NCBI RefSeq assembly: GCF_021129305.1
Contig: NZ_JAJOMB010000011.1
Coordinates: 124,001 to 188,000, forward strand
Origin: Kineosporia babensis
Lineage (GTDB): Bacteria; Actinomycetota; Actinomycetes; Actinomycetales; Kineosporiaceae
DNA length: 64,000 bases
Direction of reading: 5' to 3'
Under the pieces are notes generated by a model. The model searched no databases. It was given only the letters and a program-made list of their open reading frames with translations, and was not told the DNA's origin. Position numbers and translations under genes: made by a program. Positions 52,301 through 60,282 of the stretch are shown here, piece by piece. Each line of letters begins with the position of its first letter. The first letter of the stretch is position 1.

Positions 52301-53381
52301 TGTTGTTTCGCGGGTTGCCCCCTTCGCCGCGGGTCTCTCCGAGGCGGCTCACCCCAGGGTGCGCCGCTCCAACGGAAGCCGAAGTCGACCCGACAACGGC
52401 GCTCTCCCCCGCTTGTGGGCCAATGGCACCAACCGTCGAATCTGGTTTACCGGACGAAAGTTGGCCACCAGGCGGCAACAGACTTTCGACGTCCGCAGTA
52501 CCCCCGACACCGGTCCCAGCATCGAGGCTAGCCCCGACACCACCGCTGGCACCGGCACCAGACCTGCCCTCGGCCCCAACGCCAGCACCGACGCCACCCA
52601 CGGCTCCGGCTCGAAGCCAGTCCGTGGGGCTCACCGGCGGTACCGACCCAGGCGGACGAGGCCCGAGCTGCGATGCCTCCTCCGACCCCAACGGGGTAGC
52701 GGCCGCGCCAGCCCCCGGAACCGATCGGCCGACGGAAGGAGCGAACACGCCCTCATCTGCGGCACGACCATTCTCAGCGGCCGCGTCAGCCTCAGCCGCC
52801 GAAGAGTCAGCGCCAACGCCAGCAACGTCGGCTTCTGCAGCGCCGCCGCTCGTTCCCTCGACGTGCACGCCGCCCTTACTCACCGGCCAGGCCCGACGCG
52901 GCGGCGTCTGGCTCTGGGCGGCGCCGGCAGAACCACCCACCCACGACGACACGGCCGGACCAACCCGACGCGCAGGAGCCATCCCACGGGCAGGCGTGTC
53001 GCCGCGGCTCACGGGCACACTTTCGGCGAAAGGCGAGCCAGAGGCCGCACCCGAAGCCCCAACGGGACCATCAGCGCTCGTCGAGCCCACACTTGCCGCC
53101 GCCGGGACCCCTGCATCCCCTCGGCCGACCGGGTACGAAGCCGGCGCAGCCTTCTCGCGTTCGGCCTGCTCGATCTCCTCCAACTCGACCAGACGGGCCT
53201 GGACACCGGTCCGCCAGGAGCCGGCCGCAGCGCTACCTTCGCTGACCCAGGCCGGGATCGTGCCTTCGCGGTCCTGTTCTCCGGACCTACCTGGATGATG
53301 CTGTTCGCCGCCGAGTTCGTCGGCGCCACCAAGATCTTCCGTGCGGCGGCCATCTCGTGCCGGGCTCACAGCGCCGTCCAC
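49371..53381 (-). CDS. dynamin-like GTPase with long disordered N-terminal region
   Basis: 1336 residues as an open frame from GTG 53381. The last 580 residues are a dynamin-like GTPase (DynA type): G1 'LAVIGGSTGAGKSTLTNSIVG', 'PTTRSPVLVHHP' (G2 area), G3 'GLGILDAPDIDSL', a helical domain and C-terminal helices. The first 750 are low complexity (G, S, A, P, E), with frequent codons GGA, CCT, GCT, AAA and CTT that neighbours avoid. An internal ATG at 51119 would give a normal-length 582-residue GTPase. Whether the long form is made is uncertain. It pairs with the membrane GTPase downstream. Confidence 0.7.
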   Translation of the reverse strand: MDGAVSPARDGRRTEDLGGADELGGEQHHPGRSGEQDREGTIPAWVSEGSAAAGSWRTGVQARLVELEEIEQAEREKAAPASYPVGRGDAGVPAAASVGSTSADGPVGASGAASGSPFAESVPVSRGDTPARGMAPARRVGPAVSSWVGGSAGAAQSQTPPRRAWPVSKGGVHVEGTSGGAAEADVAGVGADSSAAEADAAAENGRAADEGVFAPSVGRSVPGAGAAATPLGSEEASQLGPRPPGSVPPVSPTDWLRAGAVGGVGAGVGAEGRSGAGASGGVGASLDAGTGVGGTADVESLLPPGGQLSSGKPDSTVGAIGPQAGESAVVGSTSASVGAAHPGVSRLGETRGEGGNPRNNSLGGANPGEVGPGGPSSDGIRSGEIHGDRVGLGSSNPEGVGPEAVGLKGSNGGSVLPGGGHTGVGDRRAPQSQVSRTGLNFAGASLPGGGRPGAGPVPRGARTSIGTGPISMPVKAEAGPTTDGASAGSNPESNAEGPAGFAATGVHPAARDFRARSAVGGQVSGTPPQAPVAAGANAARDATNQPGQAEGARQGVVETSAAAESWFRPGADGTGRRGAQEQKSETTPSAHPSAAGVAGGTNSAEGGSVGGNVETGWGRGESNDRKAGFAAPVGRPWVRDSDGGFAGRDVAGREGAVGRNAGSVAGREAGGLSPGVSESSSPQVALGDQASGQDLLGSGRAGRGQADQGAPGFGPSAGQMVASSGTSGNPAAAKAAPVQTSQTKNSGELADRDEMNASTTVPKRLAAVERLRTQVATLPLTLDVEGVAAVRKEREDLLSQLDDYVLPRLQRPDAPALAVIGGSTGAGKSTLTNSIVGREVTRSGVLRPTTRSPVLVHHPLDSGAFLSQRILPRLTRVTSEAPEPVQPIDPNAPRITGLRLVPYDGLAPGLGILDAPDIDSLVETNRDLAVQLLQAADLWIFVTTAARYADATPWTMLRQAAERGAAIAVVLDRVPPESLQELRIHLATKLRDQGLGGAALFTVPESPLENGFLPAAAVKPLRDWLRRIAGDDRSRSVVVERTLAGALRSLPPRARLLAKAAAAQADGWSQLWEETDEVFIPARSGMLSRLGDGSLMSGQVLSHWQESIARGDLGSRLGGTTTTRTQRIGAALTSPESSDAPLTSTICEAVSAAVHHDVRTAMEQVVTTWRKHPYGVGLLTARGHQVTPTEREKLLAKPVDDWRRAVAEQVTKALGQVRAERPDLVADEQTVVDVMFALAVAGDHADTGSQAAAPDPAEPALAGGSTTGARLAVEELLGQESVRSIVEAARADLLERAGTVMDNERLRLERVLESPEGLGLRVGALLDAASAVNIAE

Positions 53382-53757
53382 CTCCCTGTCGTCCGCAACG
53401 TCGCCGTCCCGACGACCGAATGCAATACGTTCCGTCGAGCAAAGATAACTAATTGTTCAATGCATGAGGAAGGGGCCTGGCACCCCAGCCTTGGAACCTA
53501 TGTTTACTGCTTCCCCGCCTGGAACACGGCCAACCCACGCCGAAACCTTCGATTGGGCGTACTGCGAGATCTAGCTCACGAAGATTCCCGATGAATGCAC
53601 CGAGAGGCGGTCTACATAAACTCTTCGCATTCATTCAAATACTCTTGGTAGCGACTTCTTTAATCTGCAGGCCAATCTCCCACAGGCGTCCGACAAGCCA
53701 AAAGTGCGGTTCGCACCTTTTACCCGTTGTCCGCCGACGCAGTGATTCCATATTCCC

Positions 53758-53785
53758 TTCATCGGAGGCGACGCGCCGGTATCAT
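53758..53785 (+). promoter_or_regulatory. likely tRNA-Arg promoter
   Basis: TTCATC (53758-53763) and TATCAT (53780-53785) with a 16-nt spacer lie about 63 bp before the tRNA. The 467-bp gap 53382-53848 is AT-richer than the rest, has no credible gene, and contains a short hairpin with U-rich flanks (AAAAGTGCG...CGCACCTTTT, 53700-53721). Confidence 0.4.
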
Positions 53786-53848
53786 CGCGGTCGGGGGTCA
53801 GTGAACGAGGCGCTGGAGACACCGGCACCTTGCGCAGCAACCCCCCGC

Positions 53849-53924
53849 GCGCTCGTAGCTCAGCGGATAGAGCAACAGACTTCTAATCTGTCGGTCGCAG
53901 GTTCAAATCCTGCCGGGCGCACCA
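53849..53924 (+). tRNA. tRNA-Arg (anticodon TCT)
   Basis: Acceptor stem GCGCTCG (53849-53855) pairs with CGGGCGC (53914-53920); the D arm has TAGCTCAG, the anticodon stem CAGAC/ATCTG flanks the loop with TCT, and the T arm is GTTCAAATC. A CCA end is encoded (53922-53924 after the discriminator A). It reads AGA/AGG codons, rare in this genome. The 356 bp that follow up to the GGDEF gene show no gene; no attachment-site duplicate was found within the window. Confidence 0.95.
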
Positions 53925-54281
53925 CCAGCACCACCAGCCTCAGCACTGCCGGGCCACCCGCCTCAGCCGCTCACCGTGGACGCATCAGCATCGCCGGGCC
54001 TCCGTCCGCTGATCGCGTGACAGCTGATCGGCTCGGACCGGCGCCTCGCCCTCCGCCCAGGCAACCGCCATGGATCGGACAGCACTCGGCTCGATCGGGG
54101 CACACCTCCAGGGCGATACAGCGCACCGCACCGGCCCACCGGCTCGGGCAACCACAGAGCAGGCGCACCGCAACGACCAGGCCGACCCGCACGTCCAAAA
54201 GCAGAAAACCAACACCTGACGCCCGCTCAGGTGGTCATCCTGGTTACTGATCGAAGACTCAAAGTCATCTGCCCCCGAACG

Positions 54282-55499
54282 ATGGCATCATCACCTTCTG
54301 TGCCGAACTCGGGCGAATCAGTCCCGACCGATCCCGACGGACGAGGCGTGCCACCACGATCCGACGAAGCAACTGCCAGATCCGATGAGGCGACGGCCAG
54401 GATCCAGAGCCTCGCCGCGGTCGCGCGCGCCCTCGGCCGGTCCATCCATCTCGATCAGATGCTGGAGCTGGCCAGCGAGTCCGCCCTCACCGCGCTCGGT
54501 GCCAGCTCGATCTCGATCAGCCGGCTGCAACCGGGCACCAGCACCCTGCAGACGCTGATCAACTCCGGCGACCTGGCCCCGGACGAGGAGCGCTGGCCGC
54601 TCGACGAGACGTACCACTTCGACGACTACCCCCAGGCCCGGCAGGTGTTGTCCGACCTCAAGGTCTGGGTCACCGACGTGGACGATCCGCTGAGCGACCC
54701 GATCGAGGTCGAGCTGCTGCGCAAGCTCGGCAAGCGCACCGCCCTGGCCGCCCCGCTGATCGTCGACGGCCAGCTCTGGGGCGAGTTCTACGCCACCCGC
54801 AACAGCCGGCTCGAGCGCTTCTCGGCGTTCGACCTCGCCTACACCGAGGCGCTCTGCGCGATCCTGGCCGGGGCCCTCTCCCGGGCCATCCACTTCGAGG
54901 CGCTGGAACAGCTCGCCTTCCGCGACCCGCTGACCGGCCTGGCCAACCGGCGGGCCCTGGACGATGCCGCTGCCGTGGCGCTTCAGCACCGGCGCGGTCC
55001 GCGGCAGGGTCTTGTCAGCCATCTGAGTACCTTCGGCCCCGATCATGACGGCCGGGCCCGCAACCGCTCCGGCGCCGAGGCGACAACCGGGCCGCGCCGG
55101 GTGTCCGCCGTGGCGGTAGACGTCAACGGGCTGAAACGAGTCAACGACAGCGCCGGTCACGCCGCCGGCGACCAGTTGCTCACCTCGGTCGCCCGGCTGC
55201 TCGTGCAGCACTTCTCCCCGCTGATCGGCAGCATGATCGCCCGGGTCGGGGGCGACGAGTTCGTCGTCCTGGTCCCCAACCACTCCGTCCTGGCCGTTCT
55301 GAACTGCGCGAACGCCTTGTGCGCGGCTGCCTGCGAGCTACCGGCCGGGGCCGGCGTCTCGTGCGGGGTGGCCAGCACGACCCGGGCCTGGCCGCACCTG
55401 TCGGCGAACGATCTCTTCCGCGCCGCCGATCAGGCTCAGTACGAGGCCAAGCATCGTGGCCAGAGCACCGCCGTGCTCTCCTCGCTCCTGGACGACTGA
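54282..55499 (+). CDS. GAF-GGDEF diguanylate cyclase
   Basis: 405 residues. A short N-terminal region with two SDEATAR copies precedes a GAF domain (about 40-215, 'LASESALTALGASSISISRL...GELWGEFYATRNSRLERFS') and a GGDEF domain (about 230-400) with intact active site 'ARVGGDEFVVLVP' and metal ligand 'AVDVNGLKRVND'. Makes cyclic-di-GMP. The inhibitory RxxD site before GGDEF is absent (LIGS instead), and about 35 disordered residues are inserted between helix 1 and the first strand. Start uncertain (ATG 54282 or GTG 54231); no clear ribosome site. Convergent with an EAL gene. Confidence 0.85.
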   Translation: MASSPSVPNSGESVPTDPDGRGVPPRSDEATARSDEATARIQSLAAVARALGRSIHLDQMLELASESALTALGASSISISRLQPGTSTLQTLINSGDLAPDEERWPLDETYHFDDYPQARQVLSDLKVWVTDVDDPLSDPIEVELLRKLGKRTALAAPLIVDGQLWGEFYATRNSRLERFSAFDLAYTEALCAILAGALSRAIHFEALEQLAFRDPLTGLANRRALDDAAAVALQHRRGPRQGLVSHLSTFGPDHDGRARNRSGAEATTGPRRVSAVAVDVNGLKRVNDSAGHAAGDQLLTSVARLLVQHFSPLIGSMIARVGGDEFVVLVPNHSVLAVLNCANALCAAACELPAGAGVSCGVASTTRAWPHLSANDLFRAADQAQYEAKHRGQSTAVLSSLLDD

Positions 55500-55522
55500 G
55501 CCGCCCAGGAGCACCGGCCGCC

Positions 55523-56719
55523 TCAGGCCGCGGGCAGATCCGCCGGGCGCCCGACGATGAAGCCCTGCCCGAACCCGACCCCGAGGGCGCGCAGCGTCTG
55601 CAGTTCGCCGTCGGTCTCGATGCCCTCGGCCACCAGCGAGACCTTCGCCTCGGCGGCGAACCCGACCAGGCTCCGGGTCAGGGCCAGGCGCATCGGGTCC
55701 TGGTCGATCCCGCGCACGATCTCGATGTCCAGCTTGATCACCGAAGGCCGCAGCTTGAGCAGGTGCACGAAGTTCGCGAACCCGGCCCCGGCGTCGTCCA
55801 CCACGATCTCGACCCCGGCCCGGCGCAGGTGCTCCAGCGGTTCCGAGAGCGAGGCGTAGTCCCGGACCTGGGTGTGCTCGGTGATCTCCACGCTGAGCGG
55901 GTACTGGGCGTGGTGCAGCAGCAGGTCCACCACGCTCGGGGTCATCAGCGCCTCGGCCGACAGATTGACGTTCAGCCGGCCCCCACCCGGGACCACGGGC
56001 AGCATCTCCAGCGCCGAGCTCATGGTGAGCAGTTCCAGCTGCACGCCGACCCCGGCCCGGCTGGCGGCCTCGAAAGCATGTGCCGGAGTGGGAAATCCCG
56101 GGTCGTCGAACCGGGCGAGCGCCTCGTAGCCGACCACGCTGCCCTGGGCCAGGTCGACGATCGGCTGGTAGACCATCCGGAACCGGGCCGCGTCCAGCGC
56201 CTCGTGGATCCGGCCGGACTCCCACAGATGAGCCTGCCGCACCTGCTCGCCCACGACCTCGGCCAGCAGGGAGAGGAACTGCGAGGCCCGCTCGTCCAGG
56301 CCGGGGGTGCTCTTGCCGCTGGCACAGATCAGCAGGGCGGCCGGGCCGATCGGGGCGGCCGCGTACGAGCCGACCCCGTTGACCCGGGTGGAGGGCAGGT
56401 CACGGGTGCCCGGGTGCCAGTGCGTGTCGGCCAGATGGGTCGGCAGTGTGCCGGCCAGGATGCGCTGCGCGTACGTGCCGTCGGCGGGCAGGTGGCGGTC
56501 GAGCAGGAAGCTCAGTGTGGTCTGGCCACAGTCGACCGCGCGCAGGGCGACCTGGTCGCCGAAGACCTCCACGACCGCCGCGAACTCCATGCCCAGATGG
56601 ACCCGGGCCAGCCGCAGAAGCCGCCGGATTTCCAGGTCCTCACCAGAAACACGTTGACGCGGAAAAGGCGGCACGGAGGCCGCCTCGATACTTTCCACAG
56701 ATTGGCCCCATCCCGGCAC
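55523..56719 (-). CDS. GAF-EAL cyclic-di-GMP phosphodiesterase
   Basis: 398 residues: a GAF-like sensor (about 25-155) and an EAL domain (about 165-395). Catalytic residues are present: 'GYEALARF' (EAL), 'LNVNLSAEAL', 'VEITEH', 'VVDDAGAGFANF' (DDFGTG variant keeping both Asp), 'KLDIEIVRGI' and 'SLVAEGIET' followed by 'GFGQGFIVGRP'. Should hydrolyse cyclic-di-GMP. GTG start at 56719. Convergent to the diguanylate cyclase, 23 bp apart, suggesting local balance of the signal. Confidence 0.88.
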   Translation of the reverse strand: MPGWGQSVESIEAASVPPFPRQRVSGEDLEIRRLLRLARVHLGMEFAAVVEVFGDQVALRAVDCGQTTLSFLLDRHLPADGTYAQRILAGTLPTHLADTHWHPGTRDLPSTRVNGVGSYAAAPIGPAALLICASGKSTPGLDERASQFLSLLAEVVGEQVRQAHLWESGRIHEALDAARFRMVYQPIVDLAQGSVVGYEALARFDDPGFPTPAHAFEAASRAGVGVQLELLTMSSALEMLPVVPGGGRLNVNLSAEALMTPSVVDLLLHHAQYPLSVEITEHTQVRDYASLSEPLEHLRRAGVEIVVDDAGAGFANFVHLLKLRPSVIKLDIEIVRGIDQDPMRLALTRSLVGFAAEAKVSLVAEGIETDGELQTLRALGVGFGQGFIVGRPADLPAA

Positions 56720-56891
56720 TTCGGCGCGCTGCTCGTCAGACCCAGCTTGATTTTACGGGAGCGAACTCCGGGTGCCCTGGTGAAGCTTTTCAGCCGACCA
56801 AGGACGAACGGATTGCGCGCCGGACCCGTGACAGGATTTCCCGTCGAATCCTGCCATAAGGTGCCTTCCACCCCATCTGCAACGAGTGTGA

Positions 56892-56920
56892 TTTATACCA
56901 CTACCGAGCGGGCGGGCCAA
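56892..56920 (-). promoter_or_regulatory. promoter for the EAL gene
   Basis: On the minus strand TTGGCC (56920-56915), a 17-nt spacer and TATAAA (56897-56892) form a good promoter, about 170 bp before the EAL start and just after the PPOX stop. The leader contains a CAGGATT/AATCCTG hairpin (56832-56853) and no recognised c-di-GMP riboswitch. Confidence 0.5.
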
Positions 56921-56926
56921 CTCTCG

Positions 56927-57589
56927 TCACTCCTGGTTCACCGGGTACAGACCCTCCGCGTAACTCGGAGAGTTGTAGTACGCCTCGACCGTCTCCAGCG
57001 ACTGGTCCGAGCGCTCGAGCTGATGGGCGATCCGGGCCCGGGAGGGCACCGCCTCGGGCTCCCAGGTCTCGGGATGCCAGAGCTGGGAGCGCAGGAACGC
57101 CTTGGAACAGTGGAAGAAGATCTCTTCGACGTCGACCACCAGGGCCAGGACCGGCCGGTGACCCTTGACCACCATCGCGTCGAAGAAGGGCCCGTCGCTG
57201 ACGATCCGGGCGTGGCCGTTGATCCGCATCGTGTCGTCCCGGCCAGGCACCAGGAAGAGCAGACCGACCTGGGGGTTGCCGAGGATGTTCAGGTAGCCGT
57301 CGACGCGCCGGTTGCCGGCCCGCTCGGGGATCGCGATCGTGGTGTCGTCCAGGACCTGGACGAAGCCCGCCGGGTCGCCCTTCGGGGACACGTCGCCCGA
57401 GCCGTCGGCCGCGGAGGTGCCCAGCAGCAGGAACGGTGAGGCCGCGAGGAACTGACGATGCGGTTCCTCCAGCCGGTGCCGGACCTTGTGGGCCACTCTC
57501 GGGATCGGCTCGCCGATGATCTCCCGGAGGGCGGCGACGCTGGTCACCTCGGTCAGCACCGCGTTCCGGCCGTCCTGGACATCCTGCAT
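56927..57589 (-). CDS. PPOX-type flavin-binding protein
   Basis: 220 residues of the pyridoxamine-phosphate-oxidase-like superfamily (MSMEG_1061-type): 'ASPFLLLGTSAADGSGDVSPKGDPAGFVQVLDDTTIAIPERAGNRRVDGYLNILGNPQVGLLFLVPGRDDTMRINGHARIV' is the split-barrel flavin site. The C-terminal half 'DVEEIFFHCSKAFLRSQLWHPE' is typical too. Likely a cofactor F420- or FMN-dependent reductase of unknown substrate. ATG at 57589 has GGAGG 6 nt upstream. Divergent from the sigma factor gene. Confidence 0.85.
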   Translation of the reverse strand: MQDVQDGRNAVLTEVTSVAALREIIGEPIPRVAHKVRHRLEEPHRQFLAASPFLLLGTSAADGSGDVSPKGDPAGFVQVLDDTTIAIPERAGNRRVDGYLNILGNPQVGLLFLVPGRDDTMRINGHARIVSDGPFFDAMVVKGHRPVLALVVDVEEIFFHCSKAFLRSQLWHPETWEPEAVPSRARIAHQLERSDQSLETVEAYYNSPSYAEGLYPVNQE

Positions 57590-57822
57590 GTCTTACCTCC
57601 GCACGATTCCCCGGACCGGCCGCCGGGGTCGGCCGGGCTTCCATGCCCCTACGGCAGACCCTGTCCGAAGCGGACGCGGCTGGCAATGGGGTTTCGGTCC
57701 CGGAGGCAGTGCGGGTTTCCTGGGTGGTTCCCCCTGATTTGAGGACGAGGAACGGCCAGGTCTTCCTCACTCGGGCCGAGCGCCGGAAGATTGTCGGTGG
57801 CCGCCCCTACGCTTGCGGGCAG

Positions 57823-58911
57823 ATGAACGACTCGGCCGTCGATGCGAAGGGGATCGTCACGATGAGCGAGGTCAGGACGGTAGATGGGGCCGCTCTCGGG
57901 GTCACGGGGGACGAACCGCAAGCCCATCAGGTGCACGAACTGGAGCAGTTCCGCACCGAACTTACGGCCTATGCCTACCGCATGCTCGGCTCGGCCTTCG
58001 AGGCCGAAGATGCCGTGCAGGAGGCGATGATCCGGGGCTGGCGCGGCCTGGAGCGGTTCGAGGGCCGCTCGGCCCTGCGCTCCTGGATGTACCGGATCAC
58101 CACCAACGTCTGCCTGGACATGCTGAAGGGCCGCGAGCGCCGGGCCCTGCCGATGGATCTGGGCCCCTCGCAGAAGACCGCCGAGGTGGTCCTGGGCGAA
58201 CCGCTCGGCGAGGCCACCTGGATCCAGCCGATCCCGGACGGGCGGGTCCTGGCCGGTACGGCGGATCCGGCCGAGGCCGCGGTCCAACGGGAGACGGTTC
58301 AGCTGGCCTTCGTGGCTCTGCTGCAGAACCTGCCGCCCCGGCAGCGGGTGGTGCTGATCCTGCGCGAGGTGCTGCAGTGGCGCGCCGCGGAGGTCGCCGA
58401 ACTGCTGGACACCTCGGTGGCCTCGGTCAACAGCGCACTGCAGCGGGCCCGCGCCACGCTGGCCACCGACGGCACCACTCCGGAAGAGGCGATCGCCAAG
58501 GCGACGGCGGGAGCCCGGGCCGGCGCCCCGGACGCCGAGGACGAGTCGGCCCGGCTGTTGCAGCGCTACCTCGAAGTCTTCGAGAACTACGACATGGAGG
58601 GCCTGGTCGCGCTGCTGCATGAGGACGCCACCATGTCGATGCCGCCGCTCGACCTGTGGCTCAGCGGTCCCGAGGAGATCGTGGCCTGGATGACCGGCCC
58701 GGGCCACGAGTGTCAGGGCTCCCGGCTGGTGCGAACCTCGGCCAACGGGATGCCGGCCTTCGGTCAGTACCGGGTGGCCCCTGAGGGCGGCTGGACGCCG
58801 TGGAGCCTGCAGGTGCTGCAGGTGGTCGACGGGCGGATCACCGAGATGACCACGTTTCTCGACACCCCCACGCTGTTCCCTTACTTCGGTCTTCCGGATC
58901 GGCTGGACTAG
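57823..58911 (+). CDS. ECF sigma factor with C-terminal SnoaL-like domain (SigX5/TIGR02960 type)
   Basis: 362 residues. Regions 2 and 4 of a sigma factor ('FRTELTAYAYRMLGSAFEAEDAVQEAMIRGWRGLERFEGRSALRSWMYRITTNVCLDML' and 'LPPRQRVVLILREVLQWRAAEVAELLDTSVASVNSALQRARATL') precede a SnoaL-like domain (about 225-362, 'LEVFENYDMEGLVALLHEDATMSMPPLDLWLSGPEEIVAWM'), which in this group modulates sigma activity without a separate anti-sigma factor. ATG 57823 follows a -10-like TACGCT (57808-57813); ATG 57862 with GGGGATC upstream is an alternative. Overlaps the next gene by one base. Confidence 0.88.
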   Translation: MNDSAVDAKGIVTMSEVRTVDGAALGVTGDEPQAHQVHELEQFRTELTAYAYRMLGSAFEAEDAVQEAMIRGWRGLERFEGRSALRSWMYRITTNVCLDMLKGRERRALPMDLGPSQKTAEVVLGEPLGEATWIQPIPDGRVLAGTADPAEAAVQRETVQLAFVALLQNLPPRQRVVLILREVLQWRAAEVAELLDTSVASVNSALQRARATLATDGTTPEEAIAKATAGARAGAPDAEDESARLLQRYLEVFENYDMEGLVALLHEDATMSMPPLDLWLSGPEEIVAWMTGPGHECQGSRLVRTSANGMPAFGQYRVAPEGGWTPWSLQVLQVVDGRITEMTTFLDTPTLFPYFGLPDRLD

Positions 58912-60269
58912 TGGCCCCTTCGCTCGAAGAGGCGGCAGCTGAGCTGTACGCAGTCGAGCCGGGCCGGTTCACCACCGAGCGTTCCCGTCTCACCGGCGAA
59001 GCCCGCCAGGCCAAGGACCCGCAGACGGCCAGAGCCATCGGCGAGCTGCGTCGGCCCACCACCTCGGCCTGGCTGATCAATCAGCTGGCCCGGGGTCAGC
59101 AGGCCCTCGGGAGGCAGGCGCCAGGTGAGCAGGCGCCCCGTGAGCAGGCGACCGGTGAGCAGGCGACCGGTGAGCAGGCGACCGGTGAGCAGGCGACCGG
59201 TGAGCAGGCGACCGGTGAGCAGGGGCGCCGGAAGCAGACGCCCCGTGATCGGGGTGCAGGCGAGGAGATGAAACGGCTCGAGCAGCTGGGGCAGGAGCTG
59301 CGGGAGGCTCAGGCCGCGCTGGATGCCAACCTGATGCGCGAGCTGACCAAGGAGAGGCAGCGCTTGGTCGCCGCGTTGGTCCGGCAGGCCGACGAGATCG
59401 CTGCCGAGGCGGGGCAGAAGGTCAGTGCGGCGGTGCGCCGCGAGCTGGAAGACACGCTCGGGGCCGCCGTGGCCGACGAGCAAGCCTCGTTGGCGGTGAT
59501 GTCCGGGCGACTCACCCGGGCGCTCACCTTCGCGGGGTTCGGCGAAGTCGACGTCACGGAGGCCACGGCCACCCCGCTCAAGGCCGGCAAGCCCGCCCGG
59601 GCCGACAGCAGAGGGGGCCCTGGCAGCGGCAGCGGCGACCTTGGCGGTAGCGCCAGGTCCGCCAAGACAAGCCCGATGAAGCGCGAAGACTCGAAACTGG
59701 CTCCCGCCCGGAGTCAGAAGCACGGCGAGTCGCCAGGCACCGCCCCGCACCGAAAGACGTTCAGCAGCAGCCGGCCTGCCTCGCACCCAGAAGATCTACG
59801 TCAGGATGAGGATCACCAACCATCAGGCACCGAACCCTCAGCAGGCGAACACCGGCCTACCGAGAAGCAGCGCTCGGCGCCTCAGCCCACCGCCGAGAAC
59901 TCGGCCGAGCAAAAAGAGCAAGGAACCGCGAAAAAGCCAGCGCAGGAGGTCAAAGCAGAAAAGCAGGCAGCCCGGCGCCGAGAGGCCGAAGAGCTCCTCA
60001 CCCAGTCCCGCGCCGACTTCGACACCGCCGAAGAAGCCTTGCGGCAGAAGGAACTAGAGCTCGACGAGGCCACCACTGAGCAGACCGAACTACAGGCCCG
60101 CCTCAACGAGCTGCAAGCCGAGATCGTCTCGCTCAGGAGGAAACTCGATGCCGGCGACCGGCGGGTGTCACGAGCCGAACGCGACGTCACCCGCCAGCAA
60201 CGTCATCTGAAGGAGGTGACCAAGTCCTTGGACCGGGCCGAGGCAGCCCTCGACCGTCTGGAACCCTGA
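58911..60269 (+). CDS. charged coiled-coil protein coupled to sigma factor
   Basis: 452 residues. The GTG at 58911 overlaps the sigma stop (TAGTG). Residues about 1-55 are a helical domain ('LEEAAAELYAVEPGRFTTERSRLTGEARQAKDPQTARAIGELRRPTTSAWLINQLARG'); residues 65-105 carry five exact EQATG repeats plus variants; then two helical segments, a disordered S/G/K/E-rich linker (about 230-350) and a long coiled coil (about 355-452, ending in 'SLDRAEAALDRLEP'). No enzyme motif or signal peptide. Transcriptional coupling suggests it works with or on the sigma factor; function unknown. Confidence 0.7.
   Translation: MAPSLEEAAAELYAVEPGRFTTERSRLTGEARQAKDPQTARAIGELRRPTTSAWLINQLARGQQALGRQAPGEQAPREQATGEQATGEQATGEQATGEQATGEQGRRKQTPRDRGAGEEMKRLEQLGQELREAQAALDANLMRELTKERQRLVAALVRQADEIAAEAGQKVSAAVRRELEDTLGAAVADEQASLAVMSGRLTRALTFAGFGEVDVTEATATPLKAGKPARADSRGGPGSGSGDLGGSARSAKTSPMKREDSKLAPARSQKHGESPGTAPHRKTFSSSRPASHPEDLRQDEDHQPSGTEPSAGEHRPTEKQRSAPQPTAENSAEQKEQGTAKKPAQEVKAEKQAARRREAEELLTQSRADFDTAEEALRQKELELDEATTEQTELQARLNELQAEIVSLRRKLDAGDRRVSRAERDVTRQQRHLKEVTKSLDRAEAALDRLEP
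59125..59229 (+). repeat. 15-bp tandem repeat, seven units
   Basis: Seven consecutive 15-bp units (59125-59139 through 59215-59229), five of them identical (GTGAGCAGGCGACCG), coding for EQATG in frame. The first and last units are diverged. Copy number probably varies. Confidence 0.9.
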
Positions 60270-60282
60270 TCTGAGCCGAAGC

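Noticed and set aside
49650-53594. Long open frame of 1314 codons on the plus strand opposite the GTPase
   Set aside because: It has no ribosome site, no domain and the residue composition expected of the complement of GC-rich coding DNA; the minus-strand frame carries the GTPase motifs.
53849-53924. Integration site of a mobile element at the tRNA-Arg 3' end
   Set aside because: No integrase gene and no second copy of the tRNA 3' end were seen in the window.
56720-56926. c-di-GMP riboswitch before the EAL gene
   Set aside because: No GEMM-type conserved strings (such as GGTCACGCACAGGGCAAACC-like core) could be found, only one short hairpin.
59125-59229. CRISPR-like array
   Set aside because: Units are contiguous without spacers and keep the reading frame of a gene.
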